A stretch of 64,000 nucleotides of DNA from Hymenoscyphus infarciens (Eukaryota; Ascomycota; Leotiomycetes; Helotiales; Helotiaceae), in the NCBI GenBank assembly GCA_001414345.1, contig LLCB01000041.1:186001-250000 (forward strand), in the 5' to 3' direction. The translations under genes were made by a program, and so were the position numbers. Positions 9,954-22,085 of this stretch are shown here, piece after piece; position 1 is the stretch's first letter, and every line of letters begins with the position of its first letter. The notes beneath the pieces were generated by a model, which made no database searches, was not told the DNA's origin, and saw only the letters and a program-made list of their open reading frames with translations.

Positions 9954-10325
9954 CTATGTCTTATTTGAAATCTATACAATTATGAAGCGGCTTAGTAAAA
10001 CATGCCTTTGGCTTGTTGAACTTTGTTCATACTAAAAGAGCTTTGAAGAAAAGATGAAAGATGAGGTATGTATATGAAAGGACATATATATAACAAGAAA
10101 GAAGCTTTCGAGCCTTGTGATTTTTCCCATTTCAGTTCTTGATATACAAACACCAACCTCCATGTGACTCCAATCACCAGAAATCCCCGGAAACCTAGAT
10201 ACTGCGATTTGGGACTGGTACCCTCGCTGAAAATGCTGCAATATACACCAAGTATCGAAAAAGAGAAAAAAGAAATTACCCCCTCATAATCCCAAAGATC
10301 GTGCATGTCCGAGGCCGCAATACAA

Positions 10326-11405
10326 CTAACTCACAGAAGCATCCTCACCCTTCACCTTGCCACCCTCGACAATCTTCCTCAGCATGCCCATCTTCCGATC
10401 AAACCCCTCCATCAACTCCCTCATCTCATCCTCTCCCATCCCCCTCTCCCCATCCCTCCCCATCCCCAACCCCCTCTCATAATCCCCATTTATCGCATCC
10501 CCACCTATACCCTCAACCTTCAACATCAACCCCCCACCTCCCTTCCCCTCCTCTGAACCTTTGTCTTGGTCAAGGTTCGGGGCATTCTCAATCGCTGCAT
10601 GCATGACCTGCCAATTAGGCGTGAGAGAATTAACCGCCGTGATGGAATCCCCAGTTGGTGAGATATCTATTATTATTGTTCTTTCCTCTTTTGTTTGTGT
10701 TGTTGGGGGTGTTTCTTTTGTTTTCTTGGTTGAGGCCCTTGAGTTTTGGTTGGGGGATTTGAAGGTTGAGGAACTGGAGGAGGAATGGTCGCTTCTTGTA
10801 TCTTCTTCTTCCTCTTCGTCGAGGGAGGTATGCAGGTCTCCGGATATAGGAATATTATCGAGGAGGGAGGTGGTGAGGAGATCGGATGTATCGTCGTCGC
10901 TGAATAGGTAGTGGATTTTATGCGGGTGGGCGGTACTTTTCGTTTTCAGGTCATCGACTAAGATGAAGAAGCCTTGGAAATTCGCAGGTTGTTGCGGGAG
11001 TACTTGGTCTTGTGATAAAGAAGGATCGTGAGGGGCGGAGAGATGGGAGGCTTGTTGTATTCGAGATGAGGCAGAGAGGATGTTGGGGGTGGATGGAGCT
11101 TGGGTTATGATTGTTGGTCGGTTTTTGGATGGTGGTGGTGGCATTGATTCTCTGTCCTTGTCTTCCTTGCTCTCTTCCTTCTCTTCGATATTCCTTACTT
11201 CCCCCGTATCATTCATGTTTATTGTGTTCTCGGATGATTCTGTTTGTCCCGCCTTGGTCTCATCTGCTGTCGTCGCAGGCGGATCTTTGCCCGGTCGAGG
11301 GGAGGTGGGTATTGATGGTGCTGGCGACATTTTGATGTGTGTTATCGGGATGGTTTGAAGAGTGAGGAGAGGTTCATGTGTTGTAGTTGTAGGAAGCTTA
11401 AGCAC
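10326..11405 (-). CDS. Conserved fungal protein of unknown function
   Basis: Single exon, 359 aa from ATG 11405. I prefer the start at ATG 11330 (MSPAPSIPTSP, 334 aa), because the 25 residues before it look like translated leader. The N-terminal half is disordered and rich in Ser, Pro, Thr and charged residues. A folded core follows, with GFFILVDDL, HKIHYLFSDDD and, after an acidic/serine linker, RTIIIDISPTGDSITAVNSL then TPNWQV. These blocks look conserved across filamentous fungi, but I cannot name the family. The C-terminus is Gly/Glu/Met-rich and may form a helix. No signal peptide or membrane segment. The core hints at a partner-binding domain rather than an enzyme; that is a guess. Confidence 0.75.
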   Translation of the reverse strand: MLKLPTTTTHEPLLTLQTIPITHIKMSPAPSIPTSPRPGKDPPATTADETKAGQTESSENTINMNDTGEVRNIEEKEESKEDKDRESMPPPPSKNRPTIITQAPSTPNILSASSRIQQASHLSAPHDPSLSQDQVLPQQPANFQGFFILVDDLKTKSTAHPHKIHYLFSDDDTSDLLTTSLLDNIPISGDLHTSLDEEEEEDTRSDHSSSSSSTFKSPNQNSRASTKKTKETPPTTQTKEERTIIIDISPTGDSITAVNSLTPNWQVMHAAIENAPNLDQDKGSEEGKGGGGLMLKVEGIGGDAINGDYERGLGMGRDGERGMGEDEMRELMEGFDRKMGMLRKIVEGGKVKGEDASVS

Positions 11406-11559
11406 AAGGCTGAGAAGTGGGTCGAGGATCGCTATCGGGAGCTTATCGCACGTGCTCCGCCTCGATTTACGGATCCAGATATTTTGTAGAAGTGGGTTTA
11501 TATAAGACTTCTTTCCTTCACTTATCCTCTTTTTGGTTTACGCGAAACTTCAAGGATTT

Positions 11560-14500
11560 GGCGCAACGAAGTCAGAGCACTTAGAATCAGCAGTTGATTC
11601 TAGTTTAGTTTACTAGATAATCTAGCTTACTCGTATGCTTTTTTTAGACCCCAAATATTTGCTTGACTTATTTCAAGTTTGATAGCTTACTAGGTAATTA
11701 TTTAGAGGCCAAAAAGAGTGTCGCAAGTAACCTGAAATTTGTTAGCTTATCTGTTATTTTAATAGCTTATTTATAAAATCTCTATTTTAGCTCTCTAATC
11801 TAGAATAGCTTATTTAATATCTATTTACTAATCTTTCTAAAAGCTGAAAAAGTAGCGAGTAAGTTAGTATTTCATAGCTTATTACTAATTTAGATAAGCT
11901 ATATAATCTACTTTTACGTTATAATATAATTAAACTTTTTATTATAGCTTATTAGTAGATCTATTTAAATAATTAAAAAATAAGTTTTTTATTTATTTAA
12001 TATCTATATTCGTAGATAATTAGATAATCTCTAAATATAGTATTCGTATTTATAATATAATTATACGCGAATTTATTTATAAATATATATAAGAAGTAGC
12101 TAGCTTTAGTAGTATAATAATATAATAGATATAATCTATCTATTATTTATACTAATATAACTTTAACTACGCTACTATTCTAATTTTAATTCTTCTTAAA
12201 AGTTTTATTTAAATACTTTATCTATTAAAGCTTTTAATTTTAAAGAAATTCTAATTATTAAATTAAAGTAGTTATATAAAGCTATTTCTTAGAGTTTAGT
12301 AATAGAACTATAATAGAAGAGTTTAATACTAAGATATATTATTATAGAGAATTTTATAAAATATCTAAAGCTTCTCTTTACTATTTATAATTATAGTAAT
12401 AGTATTATTTATAACTTTATTTATATACTTTTAAATCTACTACGGATATAATAAATTAATAGATATTAATAGAAGAAATATTTATTAGATAGCTCTATCT
12501 CTTAATAGAATAAATAAAATATAAGAGAAGCTAGTATATTATAGAGTATTTTAGAAGATATCTTATATATAATTTAATTAACTCTAAGAGTTTAGAGATT
12601 ATAAAACATTCTATCTTCTTTTATTAGAAGCTATAAATAGAATAAATTTAAGAAAGTTAGTAGTAGATTAATAATTTTACTATCTTTCTATCTAACTCTT
12701 TTTAAGTAAGCTATAAGTAAGCTATAAGTAAGTCGCTATCTAGTAAACTACGAGTAAGCTACTTATTAGCTATTATAATAACTACTCTCTACGAAAGTAA
12801 GCTAAGTATTTAAAGCACTTTATAAAAGTACTCTAGTAAAAATAAGAACTTAAATAAAGTTAAGATTATATTCTATGTTATATAAAGAAGACTTTATTTA
12901 TAGAAAGTATTTACGATTATTAAATCTTAATAGAACTAAACTTTCTTTATCTAGATATATAATTAACGTATTTTTATTTCTTCTTATTATAGTATTAGAG
13001 ATAGTAGGAATTTATAACTATAGTTATAAAGTACTTACTTTTGTATAGTTTTCTAAACTCTTTTAAAATAATATACTTTTAATTATAATTAATACTTTGA
13101 TTCTTTAGATAATTATAAAGACCTAGAGTATTCTCTAAATTAACTAAAAAGTAACTATTCTATCTCTTAAAAAGTATCTCTTAAAAATAAGAGTATTCTA
13201 GTTAGAAAAGAGAGATATAATTAATTTAGAGAATATTCTAAGTATTTAAGATTATTTAAAGAATAAAATTATTAATTACTATACTTTTAATTACTTAAGC
13301 TTTTTAAGATAATAGAGTCGATTTACTAAGTTTCTATTAGAGAGTAAATAGAGTAGAGTAGAGTTATTCTAATAATAAGCTATTATAAGTTTCTATATTC
13401 TCTAGTAATAAAATATCTTTTTATTTCTATTTTGCTTTATAAAAGCTTAGCTTTTTTTTATTAAGTTCTATAGAATTCTCTAGCTCGATATTTTAACTAT
13501 AATCTACTTAGTTTTCTATTTTTCTACTACTAAAAAAGTTATTCTTATATAGTATATTATAAAAAAATAAAATTAAATATAATTAAAATTAAAGAGAACT
13601 ATCTAGATATATTCTTAAAGCTATTTACTTAAGAGATAGATACTAAAGATATATAATCTACTAGAACTTCTAGAAAGTTATTCTAGTAAAACTAATACTA
13701 AATATTCTATATAAGAGATATAGAAACTAAAGAAGCCTTAAGTAAAGTTTACTTTATATAATATAAGTTAGCTTTTACTCTTATTCTATAATACTAAGAT
13801 AGAGATCTCTTACTTTTATAAAATAAGTATATAGCTTTAAAGAGTTTACTCTAGTAAGTAGAGTAATAATATCTATTTTTTTCTTTTAGTTATTTAAGTA
13901 CTCTAAATAATTATAATAGATATTCTATAGAATATAAATTAAACACTTTCTTAATTATTACTTATCTACTAAGTATAATACTTCTTAAATAACTACTTAA
14001 ATACTTTAGCTCGCTAAATAACTTTAATATATTTAATATAACTAGATTAATTAGAAAGGAATTTCTCTATATCTAAATTACTAACTTATTTTAAGATAAT
14101 AAAAAGCTTTAAGATCTTATAATAGTAGATTTAGATAATCTTAAAACTATACTCGACTTAATTTTAGAAGCTAGATAGTTTTATAATTATATATAGCTTC
14201 GAGATAAGAAGTTCTATTCTTCTAAAACTAAACTAAAATCTTAATAATAATAGCTTAAAATAAATAGTAAATAAACTAGACGAGTTAAAAGAAGTTCTAG
14301 TAACTTAAAGTTATATTATTATCTTTTAAATAATAAAAATAATCTTAAAAATTATAATATAATAAGAATATAAAGAAAGAAATATTCTAAGTTTCTTCTA
14401 AAATATAACTCTATTTTTATATAAGAGAGAGAACTTTAATATAAGAGAATTACTACTAAAGATTACTTTATAAAATAAGTAAAAGAGAACTATATATATA

Positions 14501-14954
14501 AATTCTAAGTATCTCTCTCTAAACTAGTAAGTTATCTCTAGTATTCTAAGTAAGATCTTTCTCTACTATATATCTAAATCTTATTCTAAATTATTCAAAA
14601 ATATCTAGACTTATATAATAATATTATATTAGATTAGATTATTATAATATATATATATATATTATATAATAAATCTTATAAATTAATATCGAGTTTTTAG
14701 CACTAGTGTTTTATAGTACTAAATAGATCTTATATAACTTATCTTTTTCTAGTCTACTAGTTTTATTATTTATTTTCAAAAAAAGAGAAGAGATATTAAA
14801 CTAGTTTTAATCTTAAAAGAAGTTTTCTATAGTTTTTACTTTTTTCTTTTATATAAAAAAAGAAATTAAAAAGAACAAACTAAGAATTAACTAAGAACTC
14901 TAGTATAAGAGAAGAAGACTTTTATTTTTATTTATTTACTAAGAGTAAAAGATA

Positions 14955-14986
<32 letters not shown>

Positions 14987-15131
14987 AGATATAATAAGTC
15001 TTTTTAGCTTATAAAAAAGAAACTCTTCTAATCTTAATATTATATAATACTTAATAAAGAGAGAAATATTATAAAGAAAGGTCTATTAATACTAAGAAAG
15101 TCTTAAGAAGATATACTTTTAAGAAAAGATA
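11560..15131. repeat. RIP-degraded AT-rich repeat DNA, unclassified
   Basis: Composition changes sharply near 11560. CA and TG dinucleotides nearly vanish, TA dominates, and all frames are full of stops, while CG is not specially depleted. This is the CpA to TpA RIP pattern. I can make out an inverted repeat (13073-13293), a triple GCTATAAGTAA (about 12707-12745) and a (TA)n run (about 14961-14983), but I cannot assign element classes. Confidence 0.8.
13073..13293. repeat. Long imperfect inverted repeat (foldback), about 70-bp arms
   Basis: The arm at 13073-13145 is the approximate reverse complement of 13221-13293. The best-paired part is TTAATTTAGAGAATA at 13221-13235 against its partner at about 13130-13144. 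Right of it, about 13270-13370 resembles the less mutated element at 8300-8390, so this may be a RIP-mutated member of that family. Confidence 0.65.
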
Positions 15132-15136
15132 TAAAT

Positions 15137-15523
15137 TATAATAGTACGAAATATATATAACTATAGAAGAGATATATAAGAGTGTGTTTAGTAGAATAAT
15201 ATATATAAATACTAGGCTCTAATACGAAAGCAAAGGCTAAACTAGCCTTTTCTAACTCTAGAAGAGTAGGCTACTATATATAAAAGGTTTAGACGATATA
15301 AAAAGAGATATAAAACCGAATAATAATATACGTCGGCTAATATAAAAGCCTAAACTCTACAAAGTACGTCTAAAAGTCTAGATAGATATATAGATATATA
15401 TAACCTTTCTAAATTAGATAATATAAAATAATAATAGCTGAAAGCTAAGTATACTATAGCTGAACCTTATATATAGTAGATACTCCTAGCTATCTAGAAT
15501 AGCTTAGATAATAGACTATTATA
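15137..15523. repeat. Left LTR (387 bp)
   Basis: Aligns along its full length, without net gaps, to 17884-18270. Interior landmarks shared by both copies include ACTAGGCTCTAATA and TAGATACTCCTAGCTATCTA. Confidence 0.88.
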
Positions 15524-17883
15524 TCTCTCTCTCTTAAAAAAGACTTATCTTAAGTCTTCTATCTCTTATTATTTAGAGTTGAATTAGGATAGTATAAGTG
15601 TTATAATATTTATTATATTTATTGATTTTATTATAAGCGAGAAGGTTAGAGTTTAAATTATAGCTAATGTTTATCGATTTTATTATAAGTAAGATTTTAG
15701 TTTTAAATCGATTTCGTAAATACTTATAAAGAGACTTCGTTTCTAATTCTTTAATATTAAAAGTAAGTATTCGTTTACTTAAAAGAGTATAGTCTAATCT
15801 ATCTAGTAGGTTAAAGAAAGTTTAAAGTAAAATTAGAAAAGTTTAAAGTAGAGTTAGATAGTATTTAGTTAAGATTAATAGTAATAACTTAATTAAAAGC
15901 TTACTTCTAAGTTTTATCTTAATAGAGAGTATATTTTGACCGATTTATATTTAATTCGAAAAATTCACTAAAAGAGTATAAGTCTAAAAAAGTTTAAAGT
16001 AAAGTTAGAACTAAAAAGTTAATAATAACGTAGATAGTAATAACTTAGCTAAGAGATTACTATTCTTTTAAGAGTATACTAATTTATATCTAATTCGAAA
16101 GTTTAAATAAAAAAAGAACTTCTAGCTTACTAGAAGTAAAAGAAGGTAAGAAAGTAAAGACTATAAGACTCTATACTAGAGTTAATAGAGTTTTAGCTAG
16201 TTAAAAGCGAAGTTATTACTAAGTTATCGAAGTTGAAAATACTATCTAAAGTTTAAGATAATAAAAGAGGTAGTTTTAGCTAGTTAAATAAACTTATTAT
16301 TAAATATTATTAAAGTTAAAAATACGAATATTAAAAATACTATTCTAATTTAGAGATAATAAAAGAGACGGTTTTAGCTAGTTAAAAGCAAAGTTATTAT
16401 ATTTCCTTATTCTCTTTTATAGTTCTGAATTAGAACTTATTTATATTCGTCTTTATCTTTATCTTTATCTTCTAATTCCGATTCTACTTTAAAAGTAGTA
16501 GATAATTTACTATTAGATTATAAGGAGTTTAGTTCTAGACTAGAAGAGGTATTATTTTAAGCTAAAATGCTAATATTATATAACTTAGCGTTTTAGTATA
16601 TCTTCTTATTTATAACTAAAAGATTAGATACTATTCTAGTAAAGTTGTTTTTCTAATCTCTCTTCTTTATAGTAGCTAAGGTTTAAAGCTAAGGTATAAT
16701 CTTATTCTATATATAAAAGAATCTATCTAATTCCTATACTTCTCTAAGTATAGCTATACTTAAGAAATAACTTTTAAAATTAGTAAAAGTTTCTTTAGCA
16801 TTTATTTATAAAGATCTAAAAGTGTTCTAAGTATTCTTCTTCTTATAACTAGTTAAAAAGTAGGTATCTAAAAGAGTAACTATCTCTTCTTAATCTATAA
16901 AAGTAAGGTCCGATTCTAACTTATATCTAGGCTCTAGGTAGTTCCTAGCTAGTCTAGTTATCGTACTCTAAATAAGAGCTTTACGTATTAGAAGTGAACT
17001 ATAGTAGTCGGTATTCACTTAGAGTCTATTATATACTAATATCTTCTATTATTAGTATATAAGTAAAATGCTATTATCTAAAGATTCGATTTTTTTAGTT
17101 ATTATACTTTTTTAAAGTTAGAAGGTATTAAAAGAGGCTTCGAAGCTATATTAGGTAGAAGTAAGTTAGAAGGTATTAGAGATAGCTACTTATAGCTAAA
17201 AGAAAAGAGATATAAATTCGAGCTTAGAAGTAAGAGAGAGTTAGATTAGAGAGAGTTTAGAGTAGTAATTTATTAACTTTAAAATATAAGGTTACTTATC
17301 TATCTTTCTAGCTTAGCTAGCTGATTTCTTATTTCTTAATTTTCTACTTCTAAAGCTTATATAACTAACTATATCTAGTCTATATTTAAGAAGTTCTACT
17401 AGTCTCTTTAACTATTATTTCGTCGAGATCTTCTAGATCTTAGTATATAAGTACTATTTAAGTAGCTTTTAGAAAGAGAGAGAGCCTTAGAAGAGCGTTT
17501 AACGTCTTATAGTAGAACTAGGTTTAATATTTTAAAAATGTCGATTTAGAGAGAGAGAGAGATAAGATTAGGTTTAGAAGCTTTTATAATAACTCTATCG
17601 ACTTATTTACTAAACCTAGAGTTATTAGAACTCTTAAGAACACTTAGTATCTTCTAATCTCTTAATCTGTTTATAATACGATTTTTACTAGCTATTTATA
17701 ACTAATACTAAACCCTAATATTACTAGCTATCTAGGTAGTCTCTAATTACCTAGCTATTTAAGAATATTATTCTTCTAGTCTAAATCTAAGCCGAGTTAT
17801 ATTCGAAATAAAAGAAGTAATAAAAAGCTTAAAAAGAGATATTATTTATACTATTACTAGCGAAGAAGAGTTTAGCCTTTTTA

Positions 17884-18270
17884 TATAATAGTATAAAATA
17901 TATATAACTATAGAAGAGGTATATAAGAGTATATTTAATAAAATAACGTATATAAATACTAGGCTCTAATATAGAAGAAAAAGCTAAACTAGCCTTTTCT
18001 AACTCTAGAAGAGTAAGCTATTATATATAAGAGGTTTAGACGATATAAAAAGAGATACGAAACTGAATAATAATATACGTTAGCTAATATAAAAGCCTAA
18101 ACTCTACGAAGTACGTCTAAAAGTCTAAATAGACGTATAGACGTATATAATCTTTCTAAATTAGATAATATAAAACAATAACAGCTAAAAGCTAAATATA
18201 CTATAGCTGAATCTTATATATAGTAGATACTCCTAGCTATCTAGAATAGCCTAGATATTAGACTATTATA
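17884..18270. repeat. Right LTR (387 bp)
   Basis: Partner of 15137-15523, with the same length and the same terminal ten bases at each end. Confidence 0.88.
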
Positions 18271-18275
18271 TAAAT

Positions 18276-18640
18276 ATAAAGTAAGTATATTTAAAGATAT
18301 ATTAAAAAGAATAGATTATTAAAATAGAAAAAAGTAAGAAGTATATCTTTAATATAGAGTAATAAAGAAAAAGAAGCTACGAGTATCTAAGTAATATAAT
18401 ATAAATATTTTTTTTTAAAAAAAAAAGATACTAATAAAATCACTATTAAACTAACTAAAAAGTAGCTTTAGAGTATCTACTACTTTTTAAAGTCTCTCTA
18501 TAGTATATACTCTTATATTCTCTATACTTATAACCGCGTTCGTTATACTATGAAAAAATACTTCTACTTATATACTTCTTTCTTAATCTAATAGGCGAAT
18601 AAAATAAGCTTTCTATCTAGATTGATCTCGACATAGTATC
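18276..18640. repeat. AT-rich repeat remnant, right edge of first RIP block
   Basis: RIP-type composition continues to about 18640, where sequence of normal GC content starts abruptly. No element class recognised. Confidence 0.6.
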
Positions 18641-20382
18641 TCGTAGTAATCATAGATAGAGAGTTCGGGTTTCGACTACTACGGGGATGAAACTGTAAGT
18701 GGGTATGAGGTGAGAGAAGGAGAGAGAGGCGTGTGTGAGAGTGAGATGTTTAGATAGTGAGTGATTTTCACATAGCCACGTTTGAGAAACGGGGGTTTTC
18801 AGCTGGGTTGGGTTTATACTTTCTCTATTGTTTGTTACAGTACTCATGAGATCAACGAATGATCGTGGTGAATGAAGTTGGCTGGCTGTTCCAGGTCGAT
18901 GGATCAATGGATGGCCTGTGAAGGAAATGGAAGAAAGCTTGCGTGGCGCCTCGGTGGGGCTGTGCGGGAGATGGGTGGGTGGCGGCGGAAGCTTGTTTTT
19001 GAATGAGACGAGAGGCTGGCTTTCTTTCTCCGCGTTGTTTTTTTGTCAACTCTTCAAATTAGGGCTTGGCATTAGTATATCCCATCCATCTTGCAGTTGC
19101 ATTTCCATCTTTCACTGATTCTTGGGTTGCTGAGGCTTGATTCGTCTGAAATGCAAGAGAATACGAGCGCCAAGAGGGATGAATTACGACCCCTGAAATG
19201 TAGGACGCAATGCAGGATACAGGGGCGTGCATTGGTCGTACTGTCAGGATTTCGTCTCACTTTCAGGCTTCAGTAGTGAGAGGAGAGGGTCGTCTGAGGA
19301 GACTGCTGTGGTCCCACCCATGTGATGCGATGTGGCTAGACAGGGCAGTGCCAGTCGATGATACTAAAAGACGATTACGTGGAAGAGAAAAATAGGCGCT
19401 GTTGGGTGACCCAAGTCTCTGGTTTGCAATCGGACATTTTTCTTCTCCATGTCGGGTCTTTGTTGGTTGTCTTGAAAATGGGTGTGTGAGGAGAGATGAT
19501 TGGTCATGGCGGACGGGCGGCTTCTCAAACACGCTCATGGCTGGTCCCGCAGATCCAAGGGCGCTCCGAGGGGGAGTCGTGCCTAGGTATAAGTCTTGGC
19601 TTGCGAAGCTGTGGCGAAGCATTTTCTGCCTTTTTTCTTATTTGAAATCTCGAATTGATTCCAGTGTTGATTGTTTAACTTGCCGTCGTCATTGTGGATC
19701 GTGCCGAGGCCTTTAACCTTTGTCGTCTTTTGTCGGTTGCAGGCTTGGCTGCGCTGTCAGATGAAAGGTAAAATAAAAATACGGAATCTGGTTCTAGATC
19801 GTTCTCGATTTGTTGTGTACACTGGTACCCTGCGAGGAGGCTGCTAAGTACCGGCTACTTACTCGTCAACTCGTCGTCATCAACTCGCCTCCTACCACAG
19901 CACCACTTTCTACCACTACTGCTCACTACCACCTAATCCTAAGCCTAAGCCTAATCCTAAGCCTAATCCTAAGCCTAATCCTAAGCCTAAGGATCGGATC
20001 GTTAGCCTTTACCCACGGGCTGGTCCTGGTCCTGCTCCTGGTCCTGCCACCAACCGACACTGAGACTTCAAAACCGTGAGCCAGCCGCAGCCGCCTTTGC
20101 ATCTGACCTCCGACCTCCAACAAAGTACTATACGGAGTACCTCAAAGTCTGCGCCACTGGCCTGTCACTCACTACCTTCGAAACTTGTCGCACGCACTTC
20201 TTTCTCTCCCCTCCCTCATTCACTTGCACCTCATTTAATACTTCCTTTCTTCCTTTGATTCACGACCTCTTTTTCGTCCGCTTCCTCGCTTCCTACAAAT
20301 CACCACATCGCCGTGGCCATCATCTCACTCATCTCACTCTCTGTGCTTCCATCTCCCTAACTCTCCTTTCCTCTCCGCCACC
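18641..20382. other. Long upstream region of the aspartic protease gene
   Basis: Normal composition. I see no exon set with recognisable content in this 1.7 kb. It contains the hexamer repeat at 19932-19991 and, from about 20190 to 20380, CT-rich sequence typical of a fungal 5' leader. Confidence 0.6.
19932..19991 (+). repeat. Hexamer repeat CCTAAG/CCTAAT
   Basis: About ten head-to-tail hexamers alternate between CCTAAG and CCTAAT, roughly 400 bp before the protease start. They resemble but are not fungal telomere repeats (CCCTAA). Confidence 0.88.
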
Positions 20383-22085
20383 ATGGCCAAACTCACCACC
20401 GCAATCTTGCTCCTCCCCTCCATCATCTCCTCGGTCGTCGCAAACACGGTTCAGATGAACATTGCTCGAAATGAAGCTGCAAAGGAAGAGCAATTATCTC
20501 GTCGTCAAATCTACAACCGAGATCTCCACCGTCTAAAGGCTCGCGCTGGAACCGTCACGGCCGATCTGGGAAATGCTGCTACCGCTGGCTTGTACTTTGC
20601 AAATATTTCCGTCGGAACACCGGCTCAAACATTAATGGTTCAAATTGATACTGGAAGTTCCGATGTCTGGGTCCCAAGTAGCACCAATACCTTTTGTGCC
20701 GCTCCTGCATCGCAGGGTGGCGGATGTGATGGGGGAACTTGTAAGTTTATTCTTTCCTCTCTCTGCTCAATTCAACAGCAGATGCTAATATGATGAAATA
20801 GTCAGAGCGAAATCCTCCTCCACCTTCCAGACTGTTGGCCCAAACGAGTTTAATATTTCCTACGTTGACGACACGGGGGTGACGGGCGATTATTTCCAAG
20901 ACATTTTCGCTATCGGCGGCGCGACAATTAAACAATTTGAGATGGGCTTGGCGAATGATGGGACAATTGGGACTGGGATTCTGGGCATCGGTTATAACAA
21001 TTCGGAGGCAAACGTTGATTCTGGAAACGGGACAGTTTATGCCAATTTGCCATACGCTCTTGTTGACCAGGGGCTAATCAACACCGAGGCTTACAGTTTG
21101 TGGTTGAACGATCTTGGTAAGTTGGAAATTCTACCACGTCCAGAATTTGTAGCTAACCATTCCCCTAGAATCCAGCACTGGCTCTGTTCTCTTTGGTGGT
21201 ATTGACAAGACCAAATACCAAGGTGACCTTCAATCAATCAACATCTATCCTGGTCAAAGAAGTAAACAAGTCACCTCATTCACCGTCGCCTTGACTTCAC
21301 TTTCAGCAACCAGCAGTTCTGGAACTGACATGCTCACCCCGGCAAACTATGCAGCTGCAGTAATCCTCGACTCGGGCACCACCATCACCCTCCTCCCAGA
21401 CGCACTCGCATCCATGGTTTTCAAAGAACTGGGAGCTACCGTCAACACTCGACTCGGAGCTACCATCGTCCCTTGCGATCTTCAAAAGAACACAGGAACC
21501 ATCAATTATGGATTCGGTGGTGTAGGAGGACCAGTTGTCAAAGTCGCCGTTTCCGAACTTGTCCTCCCTCTAACTCTCACCAATGGCCAATCACCAAAAT
21601 ACACCAATGGACAAACAGCTTGTCAACTCGGCATCCAAGCCGCGGGAGACCTCCCAATCCTACTCGGCGATACCTTCCTCAGATCCGCGTATGTCGTTTA
21701 CGACTTGGTCAACAACCGAATCGCTCTCGGACAAACAAATTTCAACGTCACCAGCTCGGACATCGTTCCCTTCCCAAGCTCCGGTGCACCGATCCCATCA
21801 GCCTCATCCGCTCCAAATGAAGCTGCTGTGACGCAAACCGCGACCGGACTTCCAAAGGTTACCGCTAACCCCACGAAGGCTGGTGGTAACGCGACTCCTA
21901 CTTTCAACCCCTCTGCAACAGGCTTGAATGCTGCTAGTGGGTTTGCGGCCACATCAACCTCCTCGTCTTCCAGTAAGAAGAGTGCTGGAAGTCAAGGATC
22001 TCACCCCTTTGCTTGGTCGAATGTTTTCGTTGGGGTGGTTGGTTTGGGTATGATGGGTCTGGGTGGGGGGGTGTTTTTGTTGTAA
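20383..22085 (+). CDS. GPI-anchored aspartic protease, yapsin/OpsB-like
   Basis: Pepsin-family (A1) endopeptidase expected at the cell surface or wall. Exons 20383-20740, 20802-21116 and 21169-22085 give 529 aa. Introns start GTAAGT, and both joins keep frame and restore conserved sequence (second join NDLESSTGSVLFGG). The start codon sits in a strong context (GCCACCATGG). Features: signal peptide about 1-20 (cleavage near SVVA-NT); propeptide with an RR site at 40-41, possibly Kex2-processed; first catalytic DTGSS at 89-93 and second DSGTT at 292-296; a C-terminal Ser/Thr/Ala-rich stalk; then a hydrophobic tail ending GGGVFLL, typical of GPI attachment. A short Cys pair around 105-115 fits the family. 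The gene is alone in an island between two RIP-ruined blocks but keeps intact frames. Family firm; GPI site predicted by eye. Confidence 0.94.

Larger units (their letters stand above)
9096..10325. other. Intergenic region with two small hairpin repeats
   Basis: Upstream of the carbonic anhydrase gene and downstream of the 10.3-kb gene. I see no coding exon. It carries the two related hairpins listed next and AT-rich stretches. Confidence 0.6.
15132..18275. mobile_element. LTR retrotransposon with target duplication, RIP-inactivated
   Basis: Two direct repeats of 387 bp (15137-15523 and 17884-18270) flank 2360 bp. Both begin TATAATAGTA and end GACTATTATA, consistent with TG..CA ends mutated to TA..TA. 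The 5 bp outside are TAAAT on both sides (15132-15136 and 18271-18275), a matching target-site duplication. The LTRs differ mainly by C/T and G/A changes. The interior has no open frame and is too short for gag plus pol, so the element is either non-autonomous or internally deleted. A similar LTR in inverted orientation ends at 23561. Confidence 0.88.

Noticed and set aside
10301..10606. Plus-strand Pro/Ser/His-rich frames opposite the 10.3-11.4 kb gene
   Set aside because: Shadows of the conserved minus-strand gene.
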